Assembly: GCF_963422545.1 (NCBI RefSeq)
Contig: NZ_OY730262.1
Location: forward strand, 1 to 55,867
Source of the DNA: an uncultured Flavobacterium sp.
GTDB taxonomy: Bacteria; Bacteroidota; Bacteroidia; Flavobacteriales; Flavobacteriaceae
Length of the DNA stretch: 55,867 bases
Direction of reading: 5' to 3'
Made by a program: the position numbers and the translations under genes
Shown: piece after piece, positions 24,706 to 32,995 of the stretch
How positions within the stretch are numbered: position 1 is the stretch's first letter
Layout of the letters: every line of letters starts with the position of its first letter
Notes under the pieces: model-generated
The model's input: the letters and a program-made list of their open reading frames with translations, nothing else
Told to the model about the DNA's origin: nothing
Databases searched by the model: none

Positions 24706-25284
24706 ATGAAAAGAATTATTTTAGCTGCAATCGCAGTAATGGTATTTGGCTTTGCTAATGCGCAAAAAACTAGGTTTGGAGTAAAAGGAGGTCTTAACCT
24801 AACATCTTTTGCTGGAGGAAATTATTATAATACTAAATCTTTAGTAGGTTTCCAGCTCGGAGGTTTTGCTGAGATTAAAGTTATTGAAAGATTATCAATT
24901 CAACCAGAGGTTTTGTTCTCTACGCAAGGTGCTAAATTTAATGGAGGTTCTTCTGGTGATTTCGATAATAAATTAAATTACATCAATATTCCTGTTTTGG
25001 CTAAATTTTATATTACAAAACAGTTTACTGTAGAAGGAGGTCCACAATTAGGATTTTTAGTATCAGCTAAATCTGATGGTCATGATGTTAAAGACAGTTA
25101 TAAATCTGTAGATGCAGGATTTAATTTTGGAGCAGGGTATAATTTTACAGACAATGTTTCTGTGAATCTTCGTTATACTATTGGTTTATCTAATATTGGA
25201 GATTATAATACTAATACTGCTCAGCAATATTATGATAGTCCAAAAAATAGCGTATTGGCTTTGACATTAGGATATAAATTCTAA
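24706..25284 (+). CDS. Outer-membrane beta-barrel protein (PorT-like), paralog 2
   Basis: 192 residues from ATG at 24706: MKRIILAAIAVMVFGFANAQ signal peptide, then TRFGVKGGLNLTSFAGG, LSIQPEVLFSTQGAKFNG, YINIPVLAKFYITKQFTVEGGPQLGFLVSAKSDG and a final ALTLGYKF. It is clearly homologous to the genes at 23169 and 25447; the signal peptide is nearly identical to that at 25447, including its DNA. This suggests recent tandem duplication. It has its own promoter and terminator, so it is not an operon member. Surface or adhesion roles are possible but unshown. Confidence 0.9.
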   Translation: MKRIILAAIAVMVFGFANAQKTRFGVKGGLNLTSFAGGNYYNTKSLVGFQLGGFAEIKVIERLSIQPEVLFSTQGAKFNGGSSGDFDNKLNYINIPVLAKFYITKQFTVEGGPQLGFLVSAKSDGHDVKDSYKSVDAGFNFGAGYNFTDNVSVNLRYTIGLSNIGDYNTNTAQQYYDSPKNSVLALTLGYKF

Positions 25285-25306
25285 TCTTACTAAAAGATAT
25301 GTTTTT

Positions 25307-25335
25307 AAAACCTTCCTTGCAGGAAGGTTTTTTTT
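25307..25335 (+). terminator. Terminator after paralog 2
   Basis: AAAACCTTCC-TTGCA-GGAAGGTTTT followed by T. Nearly the same hairpin follows paralog 3 (26057), so the terminator was probably duplicated with the gene. Confidence 0.88.
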
Positions 25336-25415
25336 ATGCTTGTCTTTATTGCTTTAACTCTTCACTTAAAACGAAACTTTTATTAAGTGAAATACAATTA
25401 TTGTAAGTTAATTCT

Positions 25416-25423
25416 TATATTTG
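25416..25423 (+). promoter_or_regulatory. -7 element TATATTTG before paralog 3
   Basis: Perfect TAnnTTTG, 23 bp before the ATG at 25447; no TTG at the standard distance. Confidence 0.5.
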
Positions 25424-25446
25424 TATTTAACTTTAATTTGAAAGAA

Positions 25447-26034
25447 ATGAAAAAAATTATTTTAGCAGCAATGGCAGTTATGATATTTGGATTTGCTAAT
25501 GCACAATCGATTAAATATGGAGTAAAAGGAGGGCTGAATGTTTCGGGCATAACTGGTTATAGTGAAGATACTAAATCTTTAATGGGATTTCATGTTGGAG
25601 GTTTTGCAGAAATACGAGTTGCCAAGAAATTTGCAATTCAGCCAGAATTTTTATTCTCTACGCAAGGAACTACAATTGAAGGTTTTGATGGAGATTCTAA
25701 TGCTGTTGTCAAACTGAATTATTTGAATATTCCGGTTTTGGCTAAATATTACATAACTGATGCTTTTTCTGTTGAAGCGGGACCACAAATTGGTTTTTTA
25801 TTATCTGCAAAAGCCAGAGGCGAAGATATTCATGATCTTTATAAATCAACAGATTTTGGTTTCAACCTGGGATGTGGATATAATTTTACAGAAAATATTT
25901 CTGTAGGTGCGCGTTACACAATTGGTTTAACAAATGTTAATGATGCTTCTTATGACTATCCGGATAATACTAACTTGGATAACATAAGTTTTAGAAACAG
26001 TAATTTTGCATTATCGTTAGCGTACAAATTCTAA
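25447..26034 (+). CDS. Outer-membrane beta-barrel protein (PorT-like), paralog 3
   Basis: 195 residues from ATG at 25447 (MKKIILAAMAVMIFGFANAQ). The open frame extends to 25387, but that segment contains the promoter. Strand motifs repeat those of paralog 2: KYGVKGGLNVSGITG, FAIQPEFLFSTQGTTIEG, YLNIPVLAKYYITDAFSVEAGPQIGFLLSAKARG, ISVGARYTIGLTNVND, ending FALSLAYKF. Differences concentrate in presumed surface loops and the C-terminal third. The barrel probably has eight strands (inference from length). Confidence 0.9.
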   Translation: MKKIILAAMAVMIFGFANAQSIKYGVKGGLNVSGITGYSEDTKSLMGFHVGGFAEIRVAKKFAIQPEFLFSTQGTTIEGFDGDSNAVVKLNYLNIPVLAKYYITDAFSVEAGPQIGFLLSAKARGEDIHDLYKSTDFGFNLGCGYNFTENISVGARYTIGLTNVNDASYDYPDNTNLDNISFRNSNFALSLAYKF

Positions 26035-26056
26035 TTTCTCGTCAAAAGATATTTCA

Positions 26057-26085
26057 AAACCTTCCTTTATCAGGAAGGTTTTTTT
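26057..26085 (+). terminator. Terminator after paralog 3
   Basis: AAAACCTTCC-TTTATCA-GGAAGGTTTTTTT. Confidence 0.87.
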
Positions 26086-26114
26086 ATGCCCAAAAAATGT
26101 TTTACTTTGTAAAT

Positions 26115-27011
26115 ATGAATTGGAACCGATATATAAAAGATTATCAATCGTATTTGCGAATAGAAAGAGGTTTGTCTAAAAACACAATCGAGAATTACGG
26201 CTTTGATATTGAGAGATTGTGCCTTTTTTTAGAAACCAATCAAATTGAGATTTCTCCCGTAAAAATTAGTGATGAAACCGTTCAGCAGTTTATATATTCC
26301 GTCTCAAAAGAAGTGAATCCTCGCTCGCAAGCGCGTATAATATCTGGATTGAAAAGTTTTTTTAATTATTTGATTTTTGAAGATTATAGAAACGATAATC
26401 CGCTGGAATTAATTGAAACTCCCAAAACAGGTCGGAAATTACCGGATACTTTATCGGTTAAAGAAATTGATGCACTTATTGCAGCAATTGATTTGAGTAA
26501 AAATGAAGGCGAACGAAATCGCGCGATGCTGGAAACTTTATACGGTTGCGGACTTCGGGTTTCAGAATTGATTTCGCTCAAAATATCAGATCTTTTTTTT
26601 GATGAAGGATTTATAAAAATTACCGGTAAAGGAAATAAAGAACGTTTTGTTCCTGTTGGAAAATTGACTCAGAAATACATACAAATTTACCAGAGAGAAA
26701 TCAGGGTAAATCTGAATATCAAAAAAGGCTGCGAAGACACTTTGTTTTTAAACAGAAGAGGCAATCAATTAACCCGGGCAATGGTTTTTACAATTATAAA
26801 AGATTTGGCTGTAAAAGTTGGTTTGCATAAAAATATTAGCCCGCATACTTTACGACATTCTTTTGCAACGCATCTACTTGAAAATGGCGCCGATTTAAGA
26901 TCGATTCAGCTAATGCTAGGTCACGAATCAATTACAACTACCGAAATTTACGTGCACTTAGACAGAAGTTTTTTAAAGGAAGTGATGTATTCTTTTCATC
27001 CAAGGAAATAA
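26115..27011 (+). CDS. xerD: Site-specific tyrosine recombinase XerD
   Basis: 298 residues from ATG at 26115 (MNWNRYIKDYQSYLRIERGLSKNTIENY); an upstream ATG at 26097 would add six residues. The N-terminal SAM-like domain is followed by the catalytic domain: LYGCGLRVSELISLKISDL (Arg I), GKGNKERFVPVG (Lys), SPHTLRHSFATHLLENGADL (HxxR), LGHESITTTEIYVHL (His and nucleophile Tyr). It resolves chromosome dimers at dif with XerC. Length and motif spacing fit a housekeeping Xer rather than an integron or phage integrase. Confidence 0.94.
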   Translation: MNWNRYIKDYQSYLRIERGLSKNTIENYGFDIERLCLFLETNQIEISPVKISDETVQQFIYSVSKEVNPRSQARIISGLKSFFNYLIFEDYRNDNPLELIETPKTGRKLPDTLSVKEIDALIAAIDLSKNEGERNRAMLETLYGCGLRVSELISLKISDLFFDEGFIKITGKGNKERFVPVGKLTQKYIQIYQREIRVNLNIKKGCEDTLFLNRRGNQLTRAMVFTIIKDLAVKVGLHKNISPHTLRHSFATHLLENGADLRSIQLMLGHESITTTEIYVHLDRSFLKEVMYSFHPRK

Positions 27012-27155
27012 TTTTTGGGCAGAGTCCCTATTTTTAACTCAAAAATTAATATATTGTAATATATTTTCTACCAAAGGCAGATAAGATCGACAAACGGCAT
27101 TCTTTTTGTTTTAAATGCTATTTTAATCATTCAATTGAATAAATAAGTGTGATAT

Positions 27156-28676
27156 ATGGTTTTTGATTTATATGAAAATGAGGATTGCTTAAAGGTGAAT
27201 AATTTTTACAAAAAATTGTTTGCTGAAATGCCGGATTTACTATTCCAATTTATTGTCGATAACAATAACAATTACTCTTTTCCTTTAGTCAGTAAATCGG
27301 CAGATGAGATTTTTGAACTTACGGTTAACGAGTTCAATAATGATATTAAAGTAATTATTTACGATCGGATTTTTCTTCAGGATCGTGAAAAGTTTTTTCA
27401 ATCTTTAGTTAAAGCACGTAAAGAGGTAAAACCGTGGAATATCGAATTTAGAGCTATTTTGCCTAAGAAGGGTTTGCGCTGGTTTAAAGTTTCGGCTAAA
27501 ACGGAGAAATCTGAGGATGGAAGAGTTAGTTTTTACGGACATGTTTCGGATATTACTGATTTAAAAGATAAAGAAGAAAAATTACGTATTTCCGAAGAAC
27601 GATTTCAGTTTGCTCTTGATGCTTCTACAGCCGGAATCTGGGATTGGGACATGGTTACTAATAATGTTTTTTATTCGTCTTTATCGCTAAAAATACTGGA
27701 ATTAGACTCAACAGATATTTTTGATGATCCGGAACGTTGGGATAAAATTGTGCATCCTGACGATCTTCCAAAATACTATTCAGACATACAGGAACATTTT
27801 GACAATAAGATTCCTTATTATGAAAATTACCATCGTGTAATGACTTCCAGTGGTAATTATAAATGGATTTTAGACCGCGGGAAAGTAATTAAGAGAGATG
27901 AAAATGGGAAACCATTGCGCGTTATCGGAACTCATACCGATGTTTCTTTGCAAAAAGAAAAGGAATTAGAGCTTTTAAAAACGATGAAATTGTACAGTGA
28001 TCAAAATAGCCGATTGCTGAATTTTTCGCATATCGTTTCGCATAACCTAAATACGCAGGCAGGAAATATAAAGTCTATCTTAGATTTTATTGATGCTGAT
28101 GGAGATAAAGAAACCGTGAGTGAAATGTTAGAGCATTTGCGAACTGTTTCTAATGAGCTGAATGATACGATTTCTAATTTAACGCAAATTGTAAAAACGC
28201 AAAGCAATATTAATATTGCCGTTGTTCCTTTGAAACTATGTGAATATATCGAGAAAACAATTTCAACTATCAAAGGTTACGATAAACAGACCAAGGCTAC
28301 GATTGTAAATAATGTTCCTCAATATTTAACGATTAATTTTAATCCCGCTTATCTTGAAAGTGTTTTGTTGAACTTTACTACAAACGCTATAAAGTATGCT
28401 CATCCTGATCGTGACCCAATAATTGTTTTTGATTTTTCGATTGAACCAGAAGGCTATAAATCGCTAAAAATTACGGATAATGGTTTAGGAATAGATTTAG
28501 CTGTTTATGGTGATTTATTATTCGGAATGTATAAAACTTTTCATAAGCATCAGGAGGCTCGCGGAATTGGCTTGTATATTACAAGAAATCAAATAGAAGC
28601 GATGAAAGGAAGTGTTTCCGTCGAAAGCGAAGTAGGAGTAGGGACGAGCTTTAAAATTGTCTTTAATGATCTCTAA
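27156..28676 (+). CDS. PAS-domain sensor histidine kinase
   Basis: 506 residues, no membrane segments or signal peptide, so probably cytoplasmic. PAS/PAC-like unit 1 covers ~20-135 (ending SFYGHVSDITDLKDKEEKL) and PAS unit 2 ~145-270 (FQFALDASTAGIWDWDMVTNNVFYS ... VIGTHTDVSLQKEKE). The dimerisation helix has FSHIVSHNLNTQAGNI, with phosphoacceptor His296 likely. The ATPase has N-box NFTTNAIKYAH, G1 KITDNGLGIDL and G2 ARGIGLYITRNQIEAMKGSVSVES. No receiver or regulator gene adjoins, so it is an orphan kinase; the signal is unknown. Confidence 0.92.
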   Translation: MVFDLYENEDCLKVNNFYKKLFAEMPDLLFQFIVDNNNNYSFPLVSKSADEIFELTVNEFNNDIKVIIYDRIFLQDREKFFQSLVKARKEVKPWNIEFRAILPKKGLRWFKVSAKTEKSEDGRVSFYGHVSDITDLKDKEEKLRISEERFQFALDASTAGIWDWDMVTNNVFYSSLSLKILELDSTDIFDDPERWDKIVHPDDLPKYYSDIQEHFDNKIPYYENYHRVMTSSGNYKWILDRGKVIKRDENGKPLRVIGTHTDVSLQKEKELELLKTMKLYSDQNSRLLNFSHIVSHNLNTQAGNIKSILDFIDADGDKETVSEMLEHLRTVSNELNDTISNLTQIVKTQSNINIAVVPLKLCEYIEKTISTIKGYDKQTKATIVNNVPQYLTINFNPAYLESVLLNFTTNAIKYAHPDRDPIIVFDFSIEPEGYKSLKITDNGLGIDLAVYGDLLFGMYKTFHKHQEARGIGLYITRNQIEAMKGSVSVESEVGVGTSFKIVFNDL

Positions 28677-28701
28677 AAAGCGGTTTTAAGTTTATAGAAA
28701 T

Positions 28702-28730
28702 AAAAAAGGCTATCGTTACGATAGCCTTTT
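28702..28730. terminator. Bidirectional terminator between kinase and rny
   Basis: AAAAAAGGCTATCG-TTA-CGATAGCCTTTT lies between convergent genes and has T runs on both strands. Confidence 0.87.
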
Positions 28731-28749
28731 GTTTTATAATGAAAAGAGA

Positions 28750-30312
28750 TTACTTAGCAATATTAACTGCTCTGGTTTCTCTAATTACAGTAACTTTTAC
28801 CTGACCTGGATAAGTCATTTCGGTTTGAATTTTCTGAGAAATTTCGAAAGATAAGTTTGCTGCGTTATCATCAGAAACTTTTTCACTTTCTACAATTACA
28901 CGAAGTTCTCTACCAGCCTGAATTGCATAAGCATTTTTTACACCGCTAAATCCGTAAGCAACTTCTTCAAGGTCTTTCAAACGTTGAATGTATGAATCCA
29001 GAACCTGACGTCTTGCACCTGGTCTTGCGCCTGAAATAGCATCACAAACCTGAACGATTGGAGAAAGTAATGATTTCATTTCGATCTCGTCGTGGTGAGC
29101 TCCAATTGCATTACAAACTTCTTCTTTTTCGCCATATTTCTCAGCCCATTGCATACCTAATAATGCGTGTGGTAAATCGCTTTCAGTATCCGGCACTTTA
29201 CCAATATCATGAAGTAAACCAGCTCTTTTTGCAAGTTTTACATTTAAGCCTAATTCGGCAGCCATGATACCACAAAGTTTAGAAACCTCTCTTGAGTGTT
29301 GTAATAAGTTTTGCCCGTAAGAAGAACGATATTTCATTCTACCTACAACTTTAATTAATTCCGGGTGTAAACCGTGAATTCCTAAGTCAATAACAGTACG
29401 TTTACCAACTTCGATAATTTCGTCATCGATTTGTTTCGCTGTTTTAGCAACAACCTCTTCAATTCTCGCCGGGTGAATACGTCCGTCAGTTACTAATTTG
29501 TGCAATGACAAACGTGCAATTTCTCTACGAACAGGATCAAAACAAGAAAGGATAATAGCTTCCGGAGTGTCATCAACAATGATTTCTACACCTGTTGCAG
29601 CTTCAAGAGCTCTAATGTTACGACCTTCACGGCCAATAATTCTACCTTTTACATCATCAGATTCAATGTTAAATACTGAAACGCAATTTTCAACTGCTTC
29701 CTCAGTTCCAACTCTCTGAATAGTGTTAATAATAATTTTCTTAGCCTCTTGTTGAGCAGTAAGTTTTGCCTCTTCAATAGTATCCTGAATGTGAGACATA
29801 GCTTTACTTTTAGCTTCAGCTTTCAAACCTTCAACCAATTGTTCTTTTGCTTCTTCGGCAGAAAGCCCTGAAATTACTTCAAGTTGTTGCAATTGACTTT
29901 TATGTAATTTGTCAACTTCAGCTTGTTTTTTGTCTAAAAGCTCAATTTTGTTGTTATACTCCTGAGTTTTAGATTCAAAATCGTCATTTACTTTTTTAGC
30001 TTTAGAAAGCTCGTTAGAAACCTGAGATTCTTTGTCGCGCACTCTTTTTTCTACTTCAGCTACTTTTTTGTCTCTAGCTAAAATAACTTGTTCGTGTTCT
30101 GATTTTAATTCGATAAAACGCTCTTTTGCCTGTAGAATTTTATCTTTCTTGATATTTTCTGCTTCTAAATTAGCATCTTTTAAAATTGAGGATGCCTCTT
30201 TCTTTGCGTTTTTAATTAAATTAGAAATATTGCTTTTTTCGATAATTTTAGCGATTGCAAAACCTGCTGCAATCCCTACAATACCTGAAATAATGATCGT
30301 TATTATGTCCAT
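28750..30312 (-). CDS. rny: Ribonuclease Y
   Basis: 520 residues, usual length. There is an N-terminal membrane helix (IITIIISGIVGIAAGFAIAKII), then a long coiled coil (~30-200, rich in Lys/Glu), a KH domain (DDVKGRIIGREGRNIRALEAATGVEIIVDDTPE), and an HD domain with RAGLLHDIGKV and IGAHHDE. It is a membrane-tethered endoribonuclease that initiates mRNA decay. It follows the 6S-like RNA and zapA on the same strand. Confidence 0.97.
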   Translation of the reverse strand: MDIITIIISGIVGIAAGFAIAKIIEKSNISNLIKNAKKEASSILKDANLEAENIKKDKILQAKERFIELKSEHEQVILARDKKVAEVEKRVRDKESQVSNELSKAKKVNDDFESKTQEYNNKIELLDKKQAEVDKLHKSQLQQLEVISGLSAEEAKEQLVEGLKAEAKSKAMSHIQDTIEEAKLTAQQEAKKIIINTIQRVGTEEAVENCVSVFNIESDDVKGRIIGREGRNIRALEAATGVEIIVDDTPEAIILSCFDPVRREIARLSLHKLVTDGRIHPARIEEVVAKTAKQIDDEIIEVGKRTVIDLGIHGLHPELIKVVGRMKYRSSYGQNLLQHSREVSKLCGIMAAELGLNVKLAKRAGLLHDIGKVPDTESDLPHALLGMQWAEKYGEKEEVCNAIGAHHDEIEMKSLLSPIVQVCDAISGARPGARRQVLDSYIQRLKDLEEVAYGFSGVKNAYAIQAGRELRVIVESEKVSDDNAANLSFEISQKIQTEMTYPGQVKVTVIRETRAVNIAK

Positions 30313-30333
30313 GTTTGTTAAAATTTATATATA

Positions 30334-30493
30334 AAAAAGCCTACATTAATTGCTTGAATAAACTCGTAAAGACAAGTTTTGAGCTAACTCACTGTTCAAG
30401 TTTCCAAGCCGAAGCATGGCATACTATAGTAGCGACGATTTGCTCATTCTAAATTGTTAGTGTTGAGTTTACCAATTGTGAACTAATGTAGGC
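30334..30493 (-). ncRNA. ssrS: 6S-like RNA (6S-Flavo type)
   Basis: The ends pair perfectly (GCCTACATTA at 30493-30484 on the minus strand with TAATGTAGGC at 30348-30339), and the helix is followed by TTTTTTA, an intrinsic terminator on the minus strand. The ~155-nt body can form a long, interrupted rod, as expected of 6S RNA. The position between zapA and rny is where I expect the flavobacterial 6S RNA. It would mimic an open promoter and bind RNA polymerase. Coordinates are approximate and the assignment was made without a covariance search. Confidence 0.78.
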
Positions 30494-30519
30494 AGTATCT
30501 TAGTTTATGTAAAGAACGT

Positions 30520-30813
30520 TTAATTTTCGAGATATTGATCTAATAGCGAATTTAATCTTTTAATTCTTTCGATGGTTTCTTCACCATCGATTGCGTTATC
30601 AATTTGTTTTTGTTCTACCTGTGATGCAAATTGCAAGGCACACATAGCCAGAACATCTTGTTTATCACGAACCGCGTAACTTTCTTCGAATTGCTTGATC
30701 ATAGCATCAATTTTTTTAGAAGCACTTCTAAGTCCTTCTTCCTGAGTTGGTTCTACCGTTAATGGGTAAACCCTGTCTGCGATTGATATTTTAATCCTAA
30801 GCTTTCCGTCCAT
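30520..30813 (-). CDS. zapA: Cell division protein ZapA
   Basis: 97 residues. DGKLRIKISIADRVYPLTVEPTQEEGLRSASKKIDAMIKQF is the ZapA N-terminal globular domain, and the second half (ALQFASQVEQKQIDNAIDGEETIERIKRLNSLLDQYLEN) is the coiled coil that tetramerises. It bundles FtsZ filaments at the division ring. It begins 6 bp after the stop of the coiled-coil gene at 30820, in one operon. Confidence 0.92.
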   Translation of the reverse strand: MDGKLRIKISIADRVYPLTVEPTQEEGLRSASKKIDAMIKQFEESYAVRDKQDVLAMCALQFASQVEQKQIDNAIDGEETIERIKRLNSLLDQYLEN

Positions 30814-30819
30814 GTCTTT

Positions 30820-31110
30820 CTAATCTGATAGTTGTGCTATACAGTAATCAATTTCGCGAATTAATGAATTTATTTTAAGCTTTGTCTCTCTCTTGTTATT
30901 GTCGCTGCCGAGCAACGAATTGGCTATCTTAAGTGTTTCATATTGCTTCTTCAAAGCGTCCATTTCTTCAGATTGTTTCTGGATAATTTGCGCAGCTTTG
31001 GATAGTTCTAATCGTAAAACCTGATTGTTCTTTTCTAAAGCCTTTGATTTCTCAAAAAGCTTTTCGACTTTATATTCAAGAGTATCAATTATTTCTGCAA
31101 TTACACTCAT
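30820..31110 (-). CDS. Coiled-coil protein upstream of zapA (ZapB-like by position)
   Basis: 96 residues, almost entirely heptad-patterned (LEYKVEKLFEKSKALEKNNQVLRLELSKAAQIIQKQSEEMDALKKQYETLK). There is no catalytic motif and no signal. It is separated from zapA by 6 bp and driven by a strong promoter, so it likely works with ZapA at the divisome (inference). It resembles ZapB in size and coiled-coil character; true homology cannot be judged by eye. Confidence 0.82.
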   Translation of the reverse strand: MSVIAEIIDTLEYKVEKLFEKSKALEKNNQVLRLELSKAAQIIQKQSEEMDALKKQYETLKIANSLLGSDNNKRETKLKINSLIREIDYCIAQLSD

Positions 31111-31138
31111 TATAAATCCTATTCATTACTTAATCCTA

Positions 31139-31168
31139 CAAAGTTAGTATTCCTTTTTATTAATGCAA
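31139..31168 (-). promoter_or_regulatory. Promoter of the coiled-coil/zapA operon
   Basis: On the minus strand TTG (31168-31166), a 19-bp spacer and TAACTTTG (31146-31139), 29 bp before the ATG at 31110. Confidence 0.8.
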
Positions 31169-31225
31169 TTTTTTATCGATTTTTTTACATTAAAAATAGG
31201 CAAATAAATGAAATTCAATTAATTG

Positions 31226-31233
31226 TATTTTTG
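31226..31233 (+). promoter_or_regulatory. -7 element TATTTTTG before the M23 peptidase gene
   Basis: It fits TAnnTTTG 48 bp upstream of the start codon; -33 is not clear. Confidence 0.4.
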
Positions 31234-31280
31234 TAGCTTTTTACTCGTTTTTTGCTTCTTATTTCTTTATCTTAGCAAAA

Positions 31281-32984
31281 ATGTTGTTTATGAGATTTTC
31301 GTTATTTGCCCTGTTTTTTTGTAATTTTATTTTTGCCCAGACACAATATCCAAAAGATTATTTTCGTCCGCCACTTGATATCCCAATGCAGCTTTCGGGC
31401 AATTTTGGGGAGTTGAGACCTAATCACTTTCACGCAGGATTCGATTTAAAAACCAATCAAAAAGAAGGACTGACTGTGCATGCAATTGCTGACGGATATG
31501 TTTCGAGAATTAAAATTTCGACTTTCGGAAACGGTAAATGTATTTATATTACACATCCAAATGGTTATACTTCGGTTTACGGACATTTACAAACGGCTGT
31601 AGGCGAAATTCAGGATTATGTAACAAAAGCGCATTATAGAGAAAAGGCTTATGAAATCGAATTGCTTTTAAAGCCTAATGAATTACCTGTTACAAAAGGC
31701 CAAATAATTGCACTTTCCGGAAATACAGGTTCATCTGAAGGACCACATTTGCATTTTGAAATTCGAGATACTAAAACAGAATTTGTTATTAATCCAATAT
31801 TTTTTGGATATGATAAAAATATAAAAGACACCAAAAAACCAACGATTTCAAGTGTATATGTTTATCCGCTAGATAATTCGACAGTAAATCAGTCTAAGCA
31901 ACCTTTGTTGTTAAATGTGACACTCCAAAAAGATGGAACCTATTTGGCAAGCAAAGTAAAAGCGAATGGAAAAATTGGTTTTGGAATAGTTGCCGTAGAT
32001 TTTGATGATGTCTCTTTTAATAAAAATGGAGTTTTTAACGTATCTACTTTTTTTAACGGAAATCAAAACTACAATTATCAGTTCAATACTTATTCGTTTG
32101 ATGAAATGAGATATGTAAATGCTTTGATTGATTATGGTAAATATAAAAAATCTGGTCAGCGTGTTCAAAAGCTTTTTATGAAAACGCCTTTTGCTTTAAG
32201 CATCATAAAAACAGATTCGCTTCGAGGTATTATTCTGGTCGAGCCGAATTTAGCTTCAACGTATAGAATTGAAGTTTCAGATTATTCCGGTAATTTAAGA
32301 TCAATTACAGTTCCGGTTGAATATGATACAGCAACACCAATTGTAAAAGAAGAGCCTGTAACCTCAAAATATTTTATTAAAGTCAATAAAGATTCTAATT
32401 TCGAAAAGGATAATATGTCTGTGTTTTTTCCGGCGGGAACTTTTTATGATGATTTTAATTTAAATTTTGATGTAAAAAATAACCGCATTTATGTTCACGA
32501 TGATACAGTTGCGGTGCATTCAAATTTTACGGTTACGATAAAAGATGATTCTTATCCGGAAGCATTAAGAGATAAACTTTTTATTGGAAGATTTAGCGGA
32601 AACAGTTCAAGTTATAATGGTACAATTAGAAAAGGAGATGTTTTTACGGCTAAATCAAAAATTTTAGGACAGTTTGGGTTGGTTTTAGATACCATTGCAC
32701 CAACGATTAAAATCCTAAAACCAATTCAGGATAAATGGATCAATGATGTTAAGAAGATTGACTTCATTATAAATGATTCTTTGTCAGGGATTAAATCATA
32801 TAACGGATATTTAAACGGAAATTGGATTTTGTTTGAGTACGAAAACAAGACAAAGAAAATCACACATACTTTTGATGATACAATGCTTGCCGAAGGAGCA
32901 AACGATTTAAAAATCGAAGTAATTGATAATGTGGGTAATTCTGTTATCTTTGAAACTCATTTTTTTAGAAGCCAACAAAAATAA
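31281..32984 (+). CDS. M23 family metallopeptidase (LytM/peptidoglycan endopeptidase)
   Basis: 567 residues. The signal peptide ends at NFIFAQ (~20). The peptidase domain sits unusually early (~30-180): NHFHAGFDLKTNQ gives the first zinc His and Asp, VYGHLQ and GPHLHFEIRD give the second HxH. The remaining ~380 residues are beta-rich (Ig-like or sugar-binding-like repeats) and without a motif I can name. It cleaves peptide cross-links in peptidoglycan (family). The TonB-receptor gene follows after 11 bp, so the two are probably co-transcribed. Confidence 0.92.
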   Translation: MLFMRFSLFALFFCNFIFAQTQYPKDYFRPPLDIPMQLSGNFGELRPNHFHAGFDLKTNQKEGLTVHAIADGYVSRIKISTFGNGKCIYITHPNGYTSVYGHLQTAVGEIQDYVTKAHYREKAYEIELLLKPNELPVTKGQIIALSGNTGSSEGPHLHFEIRDTKTEFVINPIFFGYDKNIKDTKKPTISSVYVYPLDNSTVNQSKQPLLLNVTLQKDGTYLASKVKANGKIGFGIVAVDFDDVSFNKNGVFNVSTFFNGNQNYNYQFNTYSFDEMRYVNALIDYGKYKKSGQRVQKLFMKTPFALSIIKTDSLRGIILVEPNLASTYRIEVSDYSGNLRSITVPVEYDTATPIVKEEPVTSKYFIKVNKDSNFEKDNMSVFFPAGTFYDDFNLNFDVKNNRIYVHDDTVAVHSNFTVTIKDDSYPEALRDKLFIGRFSGNSSSYNGTIRKGDVFTAKSKILGQFGLVLDTIAPTIKILKPIQDKWINDVKKIDFIINDSLSGIKSYNGYLNGNWILFEYENKTKKITHTFDDTMLAEGANDLKIEVIDNVGNSVIFETHFFRSQQK

Positions 32985-32995
32985 AATCAAAACGT

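Noticed and set aside
26115..27011. Integrase marking a mobile element
   Set aside because: Length and motifs fit housekeeping XerD, and no attachment repeats or cargo genes adjoin.
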